From assembly GCF_009720835.1 (NCBI RefSeq), contig NZ_WNKZ01000005.1, positions 62,001 through 126,000 of the forward strand: a stretch of DNA of 64,000 bases, read 5' to 3'. The DNA comes from Pseudoduganella buxea. GTDB lineage: Bacteria; Pseudomonadota; Gammaproteobacteria; Burkholderiales; Burkholderiaceae_D. The notes beneath the pieces were generated by a model, which worked only from the letters and a program-made list of their open reading frames with translations, searched no databases and had not been told where the DNA came from. Positions within the stretch are counted from its first letter, which is position 1; each line of letters begins with the position of its first letter. Below, in pieces: positions 8,617 through 16,544 of the stretch. The translations under genes were made by a program, and so were the position numbers.

Positions 8617-9591
8617 ATGCCAATGATCGCCGACGCTTTCGAAAACTATCTTGTCGAAGCAACCGCCATGCAGATCGCAAAAGAATGCGACCAGGACGGC
8701 ATGCTGGCCGCGGCGATCCATGCCAGGCACAAGGTCAGGAAGACCGACCTGCAGCTTTTTTTCGACAGGGCAAACGAGGCAAGCGCGAAAACCTGGGAAC
8801 GCTACTTCTACACCTACTGTCTGATTGTCTATGCGTCGGCGGCATACCGGGACGTCGATGCGATCTGCAAGCAACGCAAGGGCGGGCTGGAGGACGTGGA
8901 AGTCATCCCCCATTGGTCGCGGAAAGCGAAAAGCTACCCACTGAAATCGGTCGTGTTCCAGGAGCCGCTCAACTTATTCCCCGGCCTGTCCACCGAGAAC
9001 CTGTCCAACAACAGGACAATCATCGATCAACACATGGTCGCCAAGTACCAGGACGGCACCAGCAAATCGATGGCGATGATGCAACATAACCCACAGGGTG
9101 AGCTCACGGCCAGCCAAAGGGCTGCGCAATCGATGCGAAAGGTGGAGAACATCATATCGAGCTCGGTCCAGCCGACTACCCCGATCAAACAAGGCGTCAA
9201 CTTTGAAACCGTCAGTACCCCCATCAGCAAGACGCTGGGCGGTACAGCGCAGCACATTGTGCTGAACCAGAATATCGCCGATGTGACAGAACAGTACGAT
9301 GCAAGCACGAGTAATGCGAAAAAGCGCATGATCGCAAAGGAAATCCACGATCACGTGGCGGCACTTTACCTGGATGCCGTGGCGCTGACAAAGGCAGGCG
9401 AGGAGCACTACGATAACTTGTTAAAGAACTATGAAAATGCCATGAAGTTGACGCAGCAGTCATCCGATATCTTTCATATCAAGGCTGTCCTGACCGATGC
9501 AAAACAGAACTGGGCGACCTACAGGGCGGAACTGGTGATCGCCATTACCCGGCTCAAGGACGCCACGAAAGACGATTTCCCCTTGAAGTGA
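8617..9591 (+). CDS. Hypothetical protein of unknown family
   Basis: A 324-aa protein that I do not recognise. It appears soluble: no signal peptide, lipobox or membrane segment. The N-terminal half is mixed alpha/beta by composition (MPMIADAFENYLVEA, FFDRANEASAKTWERYFY), a central Ser/Thr/Gln-rich stretch (about 145-215) looks flexible, and the C-terminal ~110 residues (from ATRLI-like KKRMIAKEIHDHVAALYLD) look helical. Base composition is visibly lower in GC than its neighbours. ATG 8617 is chosen because the upstream open frame runs through the repeat block; only a weak GAAAG precedes it, and ATG 8623 is possible. It stands alone after tRNA-Ser and the repeat region, consistent with acquired DNA at a tRNA-linked site. 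Confidence 0.7.
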   Translation: MPMIADAFENYLVEATAMQIAKECDQDGMLAAAIHARHKVRKTDLQLFFDRANEASAKTWERYFYTYCLIVYASAAYRDVDAICKQRKGGLEDVEVIPHWSRKAKSYPLKSVVFQEPLNLFPGLSTENLSNNRTIIDQHMVAKYQDGTSKSMAMMQHNPQGELTASQRAAQSMRKVENIISSSVQPTTPIKQGVNFETVSTPISKTLGGTAQHIVLNQNIADVTEQYDASTSNAKKRMIAKEIHDHVAALYLDAVALTKAGEEHYDNLLKNYENAMKLTQQSSDIFHIKAVLTDAKQNWATYRAELVIAITRLKDATKDDFPLK

Positions 9592-9694
9592 AGTTTGCAG
9601 CGGCCGGCGTCGTGCCATTCGTGCACGGTCGCCCGAGTCCCGACCGCTTCCTGCCGCCGTTCCGTCACGACAAGCATCGCGCCCCCAGCACGCA

Positions 9695-9717
9695 AAAAGG
9701 GCCCCCAAAGGGGCCCC
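9695..9717 (-). terminator. Intrinsic terminator of the V8-like protease unit
   Basis: On the minus strand GGGGCCC and GGGCCCC (7 bp, TTTG loop) are followed by TTTTT. It lies 53 nt beyond the protease stop. Confidence 0.75.
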
Positions 9718-9769
9718 GCAAGCACGACCAAGCCTCGCAAACCAGGTCACGCCTGCCCGGCTGACCGGA

Positions 9770-10546
9770 TCAGCACCCCTGCGCGTTGCACAGCGCGACG
9801 ATATTGGTGCTGGTGAAGCGTGCGCCGTTGTACGTCTGGCCGAAGGTGCCCGTGCAGGCAGCGCTCTGGTAGCCGTGCACCACCGAGTTGACGTAGTTGC
9901 CACGGCGGTACTGCCGGATCCATGGGCCGCCGCTGGAACCGTAGGTCATGTTGCAGCCCGTGTTCAGCACGGCCGCGCCGCCGCAGGCGGCAGGCGCGCC
10001 GAAGCTTTCGGAGGCGCACAGCTGCAGGGTCTGGCCATTGCCGATATTGCCCGGGTAGCCCAGCGAGTGGTGGCTCTGTACCGTGCCCCAATCCCACGAG
10101 CGGCCCAGCCAACCCGTGTAGTAGGTGACGGGACGGCCGGAGGTGTTGTTGCCCAAGGTGATCAGGCAGACGTCGGACGGCGTATCGCCGTTGTTGATCC
10201 AGCTGTTCAGCACCCGCGCGGACGTCCAGGGGAAGGAACCGTACGGTGCGCTGCCGTTGTTATACGCAGGAATGAAGGACCAGCCGCCGACCCAGCTGTT
10301 GGACGACCGGTTATAGCAGCAGTGGGCGGCCGTGACGATGATGTTGTTGCCGCTGATGACGGAGGCGGAGCAGGTACCGCTGTTGCTGAACAGCTTGCCG
10401 ATGGCGCGGGGTGTGTTCGGATTGCCCGTTTCCTGGTACTGGGTGTAGACATTGGCGGTGCCGGCGAAGGCCTGCGACAGGCCGGAGCAGAGGGCGACGA
10501 CGGCGAAGCGCAGCACTGGCCGACCAAGGATTTGTTTCGTGATCAT
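9770..10546 (-). CDS. Secreted trypsin-like / V8-like serine endopeptidase
   Basis: A 258-aa S1-type protease with an N-terminal signal peptide ending near FAG (about residue 29). The triad is readable: His in VTAAHC (about 73), Asp in PSDVCLI (about 124) and Ser in YGSSGGPW (about 205). An excess of cysteines (TAAHCC, SDVC, QLC, AAC, GC, AAC, LC, GC end) suggests several disulfides. The length and fold order suit the V8/glutamyl-endopeptidase branch better than classic trypsin, but specificity cannot be read. It lies 25 nt downstream of a small secreted protein on the same strand and is followed by a terminator. The two probably form a two-gene unit. Confidence 0.85.
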   Translation of the reverse strand: MITKQILGRPVLRFAVVALCSGLSQAFAGTANVYTQYQETGNPNTPRAIGKLFSNSGTCSASVISGNNIIVTAAHCCYNRSSNSWVGGWSFIPAYNNGSAPYGSFPWTSARVLNSWINNGDTPSDVCLITLGNNTSGRPVTYYTGWLGRSWDWGTVQSHHSLGYPGNIGNGQTLQLCASESFGAPAACGGAAVLNTGCNMTYGSSGGPWIRQYRRGNYVNSVVHGYQSAACTGTFGQTYNGARFTSTNIVALCNAQGC

Positions 10547-10571
10547 TTCGGATCTCCTTCAGTAAATGTGA

Positions 10572-10931
10572 TTAACGCTGATCCTGTTCCATGGTCTTCC
10601 ACTCGTCGGAGAAATCCCGACGGGCTTCATCGTCCGCGCTCGCATTGGGCGCACCGCCGTCGCTCAGCTCCGGCTTGGCCGCCTGCAGCGCCGCCTTGTC
10701 CTCGGCCGACAGTTCACGCGGCTTCACCTTGCCGATCGTGATGCTCGAATCGAGCGGCTTGGCCGCCAGCCGGGCCTCGCGGGTGAGCGTTGCCGGCGCC
10801 GCCATCATCTTGCCGGCGTTGCTGCTCGCGGTGATGGTGGTGGTTTTTTCCTGCGCCGCGGCGACACCGCCCAACTGCGCCAGGACTGCTCCGCATACCG
10901 CACATAATGCTTTCATCCAGATTTTCGACAT
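10572..10931 (-). CDS. Small exported protein upstream of the V8-like protease
   Basis: A 119-aa protein with a clear Sec signal (MSKIWMKALCAVCGAVLAQL, cleavage likely near AAA-QE, residue 27). The mature part is short, charged and without cysteine or known domain: TREARLAAKPLDSSITIGKV, then an Ala/Asp/Glu-rich segment ending in DEWKTMEQDQR. GGAGGCG precedes the ATG. It lies 25 nt before the protease on the same strand. By position it could be a chaperone, inhibitor or propeptide supplied in trans; that is inference only. Confidence 0.75.
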   Translation of the reverse strand: MSKIWMKALCAVCGAVLAQLGGVAAAQEKTTTITASSNAGKMMAAPATLTREARLAAKPLDSSITIGKVKPRELSAEDKAALQAAKPELSDGGAPNASADDEARRDFSDEWKTMEQDQR

Positions 10932-11747
10932 CTTCGCCTCCTGATCAATAAGAGCCTTTACGATTCACGTATCGGCTGTAAATGCACTGCCCCCGACTAA
11001 CGGCTTTTCTTGGATCGCTATACTGTTCAGTTATTGCGATGGGCCGGTTAGTGAGAGACAGCGTAAGACTTTACCGACAGGGCAACCATCGTTTTATCGT
11101 ATTTGTTTTGGCGCAAATTGTCTGAATATGTCGAATGCTCGACAATATAACGGCGTTGTCCGGTAAGCGCGGCAGTCGTCCGGGTGACGGGACCAGGTCA
11201 TGAAAAATATCCATAAAAATCAGTTCACTAGCGCAGCAGGATATGCTGGAATATGGCTCGATCGTGCCATCAGTTGGCACGCGTTCGGAATCGTCAATTT
11301 GTAATGACCGCTGTGGCCGAAATTAGCGGGAATAACACGGCGATGTGACGGATTGAGCTGGCATTAAGGCCGCTATGGTGCGGCGAAGGTGAATCGTCGG
11401 CACAGGATCGAATTGAACGAGGGCTCACGGTAATGCCTTGTTCTCGAATGGATGGGGCAACCGATTCCAGAGGATTGGATCGGCCGCAAATTGCGCGAGC
11501 CTGCCACGGCCGTGCCATCGGCCTGAAAAGCGGACCATCCCATATTGTCCCGCGTGGCGCCGACGACGTCGGTGCGCGCTGGCGGCAAAGGGGGCATGAT
11601 CGCTTCTTTTTGGCAACATAGTTGTATATATGCTCCAACATAGTGAGTGCTATTGAGGCATCGACACGGCCATGCTAGGATCGCTAACAACAGTTGAGTT
11701 CAAGACATACCGGACTTGCCCGCCCCAGCTTTCACCGATCGGAACCG
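10932..11747. other. Gene-poor 0.8-kb stretch, AT-richer than its surroundings
   Basis: No frame here combines a plausible start, ribosome site and recognisable protein. Short minus-strand frames at 11294-11690 encode composition-biased strings in mutually overlapping frames. No tRNA, repeat or convincing terminator was seen. The stretch must hold the promoters of the minus-strand small exported protein and the plus-strand FabG-type gene. Confidence 0.6.
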
Positions 11748-13082
11748 ATGCCAGACCTGCTGAAAACGCTGCACGACAATCCGGCCACGGGCTGGCTGGC
11801 ACGGGCGCTGGGCTTGCCCGATCCTGTCGAGCTGGCGCGGGTGGACGGTCCCTATGGCGCGCTGCCGCTGGACGGCAAGCGGGCGCTGCTTGCAGGCGCC
11901 GGCGGCTATGGCGCCGGTGCGCTGGCTGCCGCGCTGACGGCCGCCGGCGCCGCGATCGACCAGGGCAAGGGTGCGGTGGACATTGTCGTTTTCGATGGCA
12001 CGGCTTGCCGCACGCCAGGCGACTGCCGTGCCTTGTATGACACGTTTCACGCCGCGCGCATCGCCACCAACGGGCGCGTGCTGATCGTGGCGGCACCGCC
12101 CGTCCTGGCGCAGGACCCGGTCGCCGCCGCCACCGCACGGGGGATCGAAGGCTTCAGCCGCTCGCTGGGCAAGGAACTGGGCCGCAAGGGCATTACCGTC
12201 AATCTGGCCTATGTCGCGCCCGATGCCGTCGACCGGCTCGACGGCGTCGTCAGGTTCTTTTGCGGCAGGCAAGCCACCTATGTGTCGGGCCAGGCCATCG
12301 ACGTGACGGCCACCGTTGTCATGCAGTCAACGACACAGGCCTTGCCCGCACTGGCCGGCAAGGTCGCCCTGGTGACGGGCGCCGCACGGGGCATCGGCAT
12401 GGCGACGGCCGCGCGGCTGGTCCAGGAGGGCGCCACCGTCGTGTGCCTGGACGTACCGGCCGCATCGCAGGCCCTGCATGAAACCTGCCGCACGCTGGGC
12501 GCCACCGCGCTGGTGCTTGATATCGCGGCGGCCGATGCGCCGGCCCGGCTGTGCGACTTCCTGCGCGAACGCTTCGGCGGCGTCGATATCGTCGTGCACA
12601 ACGCCGGCATCACCCGCGACCGCAGCCTGGCGAAAATGCCGGCCACGGACTGGGACCTGGTGCTGGCCGTCAATTTCGGCGCGATTGCCGGCGTCGACGA
12701 AGCCCTGCTGGCCACGGGCCTGCTGCGCGATGGCGGGCGGGTGGTGTGCCTGTCGTCGATCAGCGGGGTGGCGGGCAATTTCGGCCAGGCCAACTATGCC
12801 ACCAGCAAGGCGGCACTGATCGGCTACGTGGCCGCGCGTGCACCCGCGCTCGCATCGCGCGGCATCGCCATCAATGCCGTGGCGCCGGGCTTTATCGAAA
12901 CGCCGATGACGGAGCGCATGCCGTTCATGCCGCGCGAACTGGGGCGCCGCCTGAATTCGCTCAAGCAAGGCGGCCAGCCGCGTGACGCCGCCGAGCTGAT
13001 CGCCTTCCTGTGCACGCCGGGCAGTGGCGGCATCACGGGCAACACCATCCGGGTCTGCGGCCAGGCCCTGGTGGGCGCCTGA
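11748..13082 (+). CDS. Two-domain (high-molecular-weight) 3-oxoacyl-ACP/CoA reductase, FabG-type SDR
   Basis: A 444-aa protein made of two Rossmann domains. The N-terminal ~200 residues are a degenerate SDR domain (LLAGAGGYGAG in place of TGxxxGxG). The C-terminal domain is complete: VTGAARGIGMATA (about 224-236), NAGITRD, SSISG serine and the YATSKAA Tyr-x3-Lys pair (about 358-362). This arrangement is known in high-molecular-weight FabG enzymes that reduce 3-ketoacyl thioesters with NAD(P)H. ATG 11748 has GGAACCG just upstream; a GTG-initiated extension to 11694 is unlikely. Next downstream are a porin and a divergent TetR regulator, so a fatty-acid or hydrophobic-substrate role is possible but unproven. 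Confidence 0.88.
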   Translation: MPDLLKTLHDNPATGWLARALGLPDPVELARVDGPYGALPLDGKRALLAGAGGYGAGALAAALTAAGAAIDQGKGAVDIVVFDGTACRTPGDCRALYDTFHAARIATNGRVLIVAAPPVLAQDPVAAATARGIEGFSRSLGKELGRKGITVNLAYVAPDAVDRLDGVVRFFCGRQATYVSGQAIDVTATVVMQSTTQALPALAGKVALVTGAARGIGMATAARLVQEGATVVCLDVPAASQALHETCRTLGATALVLDIAAADAPARLCDFLRERFGGVDIVVHNAGITRDRSLAKMPATDWDLVLAVNFGAIAGVDEALLATGLLRDGGRVVCLSSISGVAGNFGQANYATSKAALIGYVAARAPALASRGIAINAVAPGFIETPMTERMPFMPRELGRRLNSLKQGGQPRDAAELIAFLCTPGSGGITGNTIRVCGQALVGA

Positions 13083-13212
13083 CGATGACGCGACAAAAAC
13101 ATGGCATTGCCGCCGAGTGCGCGGCAGAATAGAAAAAAGCAGCAGCAAGACAGCAGTGCAAACACACGAGGCGGCACAAGCCGCCCGCAACGTTGACGAC
13201 AACGGAGACAGC

Positions 13213-13311
13213 ATGACCAGTGAAACCTTGAGCAACACGCCCCCGCCATTCCGACAGGTCTGCCGCGCCACAGCGGCGACACCCGGGCGCCGCCCCACCG
13301 CGGGCGCCTGA
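13213..13311 (+). CDS. Possible 32-aa small protein or 5' gene remnant
   Basis: ATG at 13213 is preceded by a good GGAGACAGC ribosome site and opens a 32-codon frame (MTSETLSNTPPPFRQ...). The N-terminus resembles the start of a normal soluble protein but then turns into Arg/Pro/Ala-rich sequence typical of a wrong frame. It may be the stub of a deleted gene between the FabG-type gene and the porin, or a true short protein. Sequence alone does not decide. Confidence 0.25.
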   Translation: MTSETLSNTPPPFRQVCRATAATPGRRPTAGA

Positions 13312-13466
13312 TTTCCCCGATTGCCTGCCGGCCGCTCGCGCGGACGGCATCCTGCAAGGCCGCCACGCGCCAAGCGTGGCGGCAACGGCGCGGCCGTCTC
13401 GTATTCGCCGCTGACCGGTAACAACGATAACAATTCGTCGTACAACAAAATCAACGGAGGAGATCA

Positions 13467-14810
13467 ATGAAGAACCAAGCTAGCAAGTCCAACAAGCTGC
13501 GCCAGGCCTGCGTCCTGACGGCATCGGTACTGGCCTGCAGTGCGGCCTGGGCGCAATCGTCGGTGACGATCTACGGCCTGGTGGACGTCGGTGTGGATTC
13601 AGTGCACAAGGGCGAAGGCAATGTGCAGGGTACGGTGTTCGGCCTGTCCGGCACGACGCCGGTACCGAATGCCATCGCCTCGCCATCGACCCGCACCACG
13701 CGGATGGCACCGTCGCTGACGGCGCAAAGCCATTTCGGCATCAAGGGCACGGAAGATATCGGCGGCGGCTGGAAGGGTGGCTTCACCTTGGAAGGCGGCC
13801 TGCAGGCCGACGGCGGCACCTTGGGCAATGACGGCCGCCTGTTCGGGCGCCAGGCCTTTGTCAGCCTGACCACGCCATACGGCGAAGTCCGGCTGGGGCG
13901 GCAGGCATCGCCGATGCTGATCGCCGGCTATATCGCCACCACGGAACGCCTGGGCAGCACCGACCTGATGGGCGCGGGCCTGGTGGTCAACAACCTGCAG
14001 ACCTACCAGGACAATATGGCATCGTTCCTGGTGCGCAAGGGTCCCTGGCTGGGCGTGCTGTCGTATTCGACCAACGCGGGCGTGGCCAGCCGCGTCAGCG
14101 CCGCGCGCGCGTCGGCCACCAGCGCCACGCCGGCCGCCAACGCGAACACCGGCCAGATCATCGGCGGCCTGACGGCCGGTGCCGAGTCGGCGGACGACCG
14201 GGGCCGCGCCCAGGGTGCGCTGCTGGCCTATAACGGCAAGCCGTTCGCCATCCTGGCCGCGTATCACCGCAACGACTTCCGCGGCGCCCAGGTGGGCATC
14301 GCCTCGCTGGCCGGCGGCGGCACCTTCATTCCCCTGTACACGGCCGACACCTTCACGGGTGCGATGATCGGGGCCAAGTTCCAGCTGCCGGCCGGCACCA
14401 TGCTGGTGGCGAACTTCCACCAGGGCCAGTACAAGAACGTGGGCGCGCTCGATCCGAAGGTGCAGACCGCCTCGGCCGGTATCAAGCACCCGATCGGCAA
14501 CTGGGAACTGGGCGCGCAGTACATGCAGAGCCGTTTCAAGAACTTCACGAAGGGCAAGGACTCCGGCGTCATGCTGGGCGTCGACTATAACTTCTCGAAG
14601 CGCACGGCCTTGTACAGCCGGGTCGGCTTTGTCGATGACGACCGCGGCAACATCGTGCGCGGCACCGTGACGCCGCTGCCGATCGCCGGCGGTCCCGGCG
14701 CGCTGCTGGTGCCGCTGGGCGCGCAGGAAGTGCCGCTGTTCTCGGGTGCGGGCCAGAACGTGGATGCCCGTACCAGCATCGTCAGCCTGGGCCTGCGCCA
14801 CTACTTCTAA
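13467..14810 (+). CDS. Outer-membrane general porin (Gram-negative OmpC/Omp32 type)
   Basis: A 447-aa trimeric beta-barrel porin of the betaproteobacterial type. Signal peptide 1-29 ends in SAAWAQ, the mature chain starts SSVTIYGLVDVGVDSV, the classical first strand, and the last residues GLRHYF give the C-terminal aromatic BAM signal. Features such as GIKGTEDIGGGWKGGFTLEG, LFGRQAFVSL and GEVRLGRQ (strand and L3 region) match the family. GGAGGAG 7 nt before the ATG is a strong ribosome site. It sits between the FabG-type gene and a convergent TetR regulator. Substrate preference is unknown. Confidence 0.93.
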   Translation: MKNQASKSNKLRQACVLTASVLACSAAWAQSSVTIYGLVDVGVDSVHKGEGNVQGTVFGLSGTTPVPNAIASPSTRTTRMAPSLTAQSHFGIKGTEDIGGGWKGGFTLEGGLQADGGTLGNDGRLFGRQAFVSLTTPYGEVRLGRQASPMLIAGYIATTERLGSTDLMGAGLVVNNLQTYQDNMASFLVRKGPWLGVLSYSTNAGVASRVSAARASATSATPAANANTGQIIGGLTAGAESADDRGRAQGALLAYNGKPFAILAAYHRNDFRGAQVGIASLAGGGTFIPLYTADTFTGAMIGAKFQLPAGTMLVANFHQGQYKNVGALDPKVQTASAGIKHPIGNWELGAQYMQSRFKNFTKGKDSGVMLGVDYNFSKRTALYSRVGFVDDDRGNIVRGTVTPLPIAGGPGALLVPLGAQEVPLFSGAGQNVDARTSIVSLGLRHYF

Positions 14811-14819
14811 GCCAGGGGT

Positions 14820-15431
14820 TCAACCGGGAGCGAGCGGCAGCAGGAACAGTTTTTTCGCGAAGTTCAGCTGCCGCTTGCGCGCCTTCTCGTCGTTGACGTC
14901 CCACAGCAGGGCCTGGGACATCTGCACGCTGTAGATGAGGAAGGCGCGGTTTTCCGCTTCGGCCTTGCCGAAGCCGCTCTTGCGCAGCGCGTCCGTGTAC
15001 AGGGCCAGCCGTTGCTGGTCCACTTCCAGCACCGCCTGGCGCGCCATGTCGTCACGCCGGGCCCAGCCGCGGATGGCGAATTCCACCATTGCCGCGTGGC
15101 GTGCCGTCAGGCCATGCAGCGGCAGCGCCATCAGTTCATAAGCCAGTTCGTCGATCGGCATGCCGGCATATTCCTGCATCACCTGTGCCGTCGTGCGTTC
15201 GTGCCACTGGCGCAGCACGCTGGCCAGCAGGTCGTTGCGGTCGCGGAAGTGATAATAGAAGCTGCCGATGGTGATGCCCAGGTCGCGCGCCAGGGTGGCC
15301 GGGTGGATCGCGTCGACGCTCTTGCTGACCAGGATTTCGGTGGCGGCATCGATCCAGTCGAGCCGTGTCAGGGTGCGTCTCGGCCCCTTTGCCGGCTTCG
15401 TCGCCGGCTTGTTCTCTTCGTCGTTCTTCAC
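14820..15431 (-). CDS. TetR/AcrR family transcriptional regulator
   Basis: A 203-aa repressor-type protein. The N-terminal HTH is readable at about 25-70 (LDWIDAATEILVSKSVDAIH then GITIGSFYYHFRDRNDLL, the recognition helix with the canonical FYYHF). The C-terminal ~130 residues are helical ligand-binding sequence. A basic Lys-rich tail precedes the HTH. It starts with GTG at 15431 with AGGA upstream. The gene converges on the porin, only 9 nt apart, so coregulation of porin or FabG-type gene is possible. Ligand unknown. Confidence 0.9.
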   Translation of the reverse strand: MKNDEENKPATKPAKGPRRTLTRLDWIDAATEILVSKSVDAIHPATLARDLGITIGSFYYHFRDRNDLLASVLRQWHERTTAQVMQEYAGMPIDELAYELMALPLHGLTARHAAMVEFAIRGWARRDDMARQAVLEVDQQRLALYTDALRKSGFGKAEAENRAFLIYSVQMSQALLWDVNDEKARKRQLNFAKKLFLLPLAPG

Positions 15432-15551
15432 GCCGCTTGTCCTCGCGCGGATTCTTTGCGAATCCTGTTATCGGTGTCCCCATGAGCCACGGCATCGCCG
15501 CCCGGCTGGGACCGATTATAAGGGCAGGCGCGCGGGCGTGCCGGCGACCGT

Positions 15552-16391
15552 TCAGCGTCCCCGTCCTAGCACCTGGGTCCAGTAGACCCGGCCCCGTTCC
15601 GGATTGACGGCGTAGGCCAGGCCCATTTCATCGAAGCCGGCATTCATGATGTTGGCGCAATGCCCCGGGCTGTCGAGCCAGCCGGCAACGGCTTCATCCA
15701 CCGAGGCCTGGCCCGACGCGATGTTCTCGCCGATACGCCGCCACGCATAGCCCGCATGCAGCGCCCGGTCGCCCACCACGCTGCCGTCCTGCTGCTCGTG
15801 GCTGAAGTAGCGGCGCTCGGCCATGTCGCGGCTGTGCACCAGGGCCGCCTGCGCCAGGGTGGCATTCCACCGCAGCGGCGGCGCGGCGGCGAAGTCCTGC
15901 TCGCCGCAGCGGCGGGGCAGGGCGCGGGCCGCGTTTACGGCCGCCAGCACGGCCGCATCGAGCTCGCCGGGGGCGGGCAGCGGCGCCGCATGGCGCGGCC
16001 GGGCAAACACGATGACCCAGTCGTCGCCCGAACGGACGGCCCCGGCGGCGGCAAAGTCGGTGCTCAGCAATTTCTCGCAGAAGCGTTCCCGCAGCAAGGT
16101 CAGCGCCGCCACGGCATTCGTCACATTCGACAGGTACACGGCCTCGGCATGCTCGACGGGGTAGCCGGCCTGTTCCAGTGCCTGGTCGAGGAAGGTGCCG
16201 GCGCCGATGCGCGCCCGCCCGATCGCCGCCGGTGATTCCAACGGCGGCACGGGCGCGGCACTATGGCCGCCACAGCTGCGCGGCGCGGCCCGGTAGTCGT
16301 TGACGAGGCTGACGATATCCCCGCTGCGGGCATGGGCCGGCATCGCGGCAAGGGCGAGTACGAAAGGAATGAGAACGCGGCGAACGAACAT
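15552..16391 (-). CDS. Exported CAP/SCP-domain protein with a degenerate tandem copy
   Basis: A 279-aa protein with signal peptide MFVRRVLIPFVLALAAMPAHA. The C-terminal half is a CAP (SCP/PR-1) domain: LRWNATLAQAALVHSRDMAE, RRYFSHEQQDG, RIGENIASGQ, SPGHCANIMNAGFDEMGLAY and a terminal YWTQVLG, with the expected His, Glu, His, Glu cavity residues. The N-terminal half (VNDYRAAPRSCGG ... IGRARIGAG) is alignable to the start of the second half (VNAARALPRRCGE ... LRWNATLAQAAL), so it seems a decayed duplicate. A GTG at 16439 would lengthen the N-terminus by 16 residues; I prefer ATG 16391, which starts a clean signal peptide. Function of bacterial CAP proteins is poorly known. Confidence 0.82.
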   Translation of the reverse strand: MFVRRVLIPFVLALAAMPAHARSGDIVSLVNDYRAAPRSCGGHSAAPVPPLESPAAIGRARIGAGTFLDQALEQAGYPVEHAEAVYLSNVTNAVAALTLLRERFCEKLLSTDFAAAGAVRSGDDWVIVFARPRHAAPLPAPGELDAAVLAAVNAARALPRRCGEQDFAAAPPLRWNATLAQAALVHSRDMAERRYFSHEQQDGSVVGDRALHAGYAWRRIGENIASGQASVDEAVAGWLDSPGHCANIMNAGFDEMGLAYAVNPERGRVYWTQVLGRGR

Positions 16392-16508
16392 GGCGGAACG
16401 GACGAACAAGGCGGATCGGTGTAAGTGTGATGGTCGCACGGGTCCATCATCTTACGTCAGACAATTCCGCAAGGCAACTTACCGTACTGTTTGCGCATGA
16501 GGATGCCG

Positions 16509-16541
16509 GCGTTTGCCGGCCCCTGAGGGGCCGACAAACGC
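16509..16541 (-). terminator. Hairpin after the TonB receptor gene
   Basis: GCGTTTG-CCGGCCCC and GGGGCCG-CAAACGC pair around TGA, 4 nt beyond the receptor stop. No T-run follows, so it may be a Rho-aided end or mRNA 3' stabiliser. Confidence 0.5.
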
Positions 16542-16544
16542 CCG

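Noticed and set aside
11294-11690. Short minus-strand frames with a CPLC string
   Set aside because: Overlapping alternatives, no ribosome site, no homology recognised; single CxxC is not evidence of a zinc protein.
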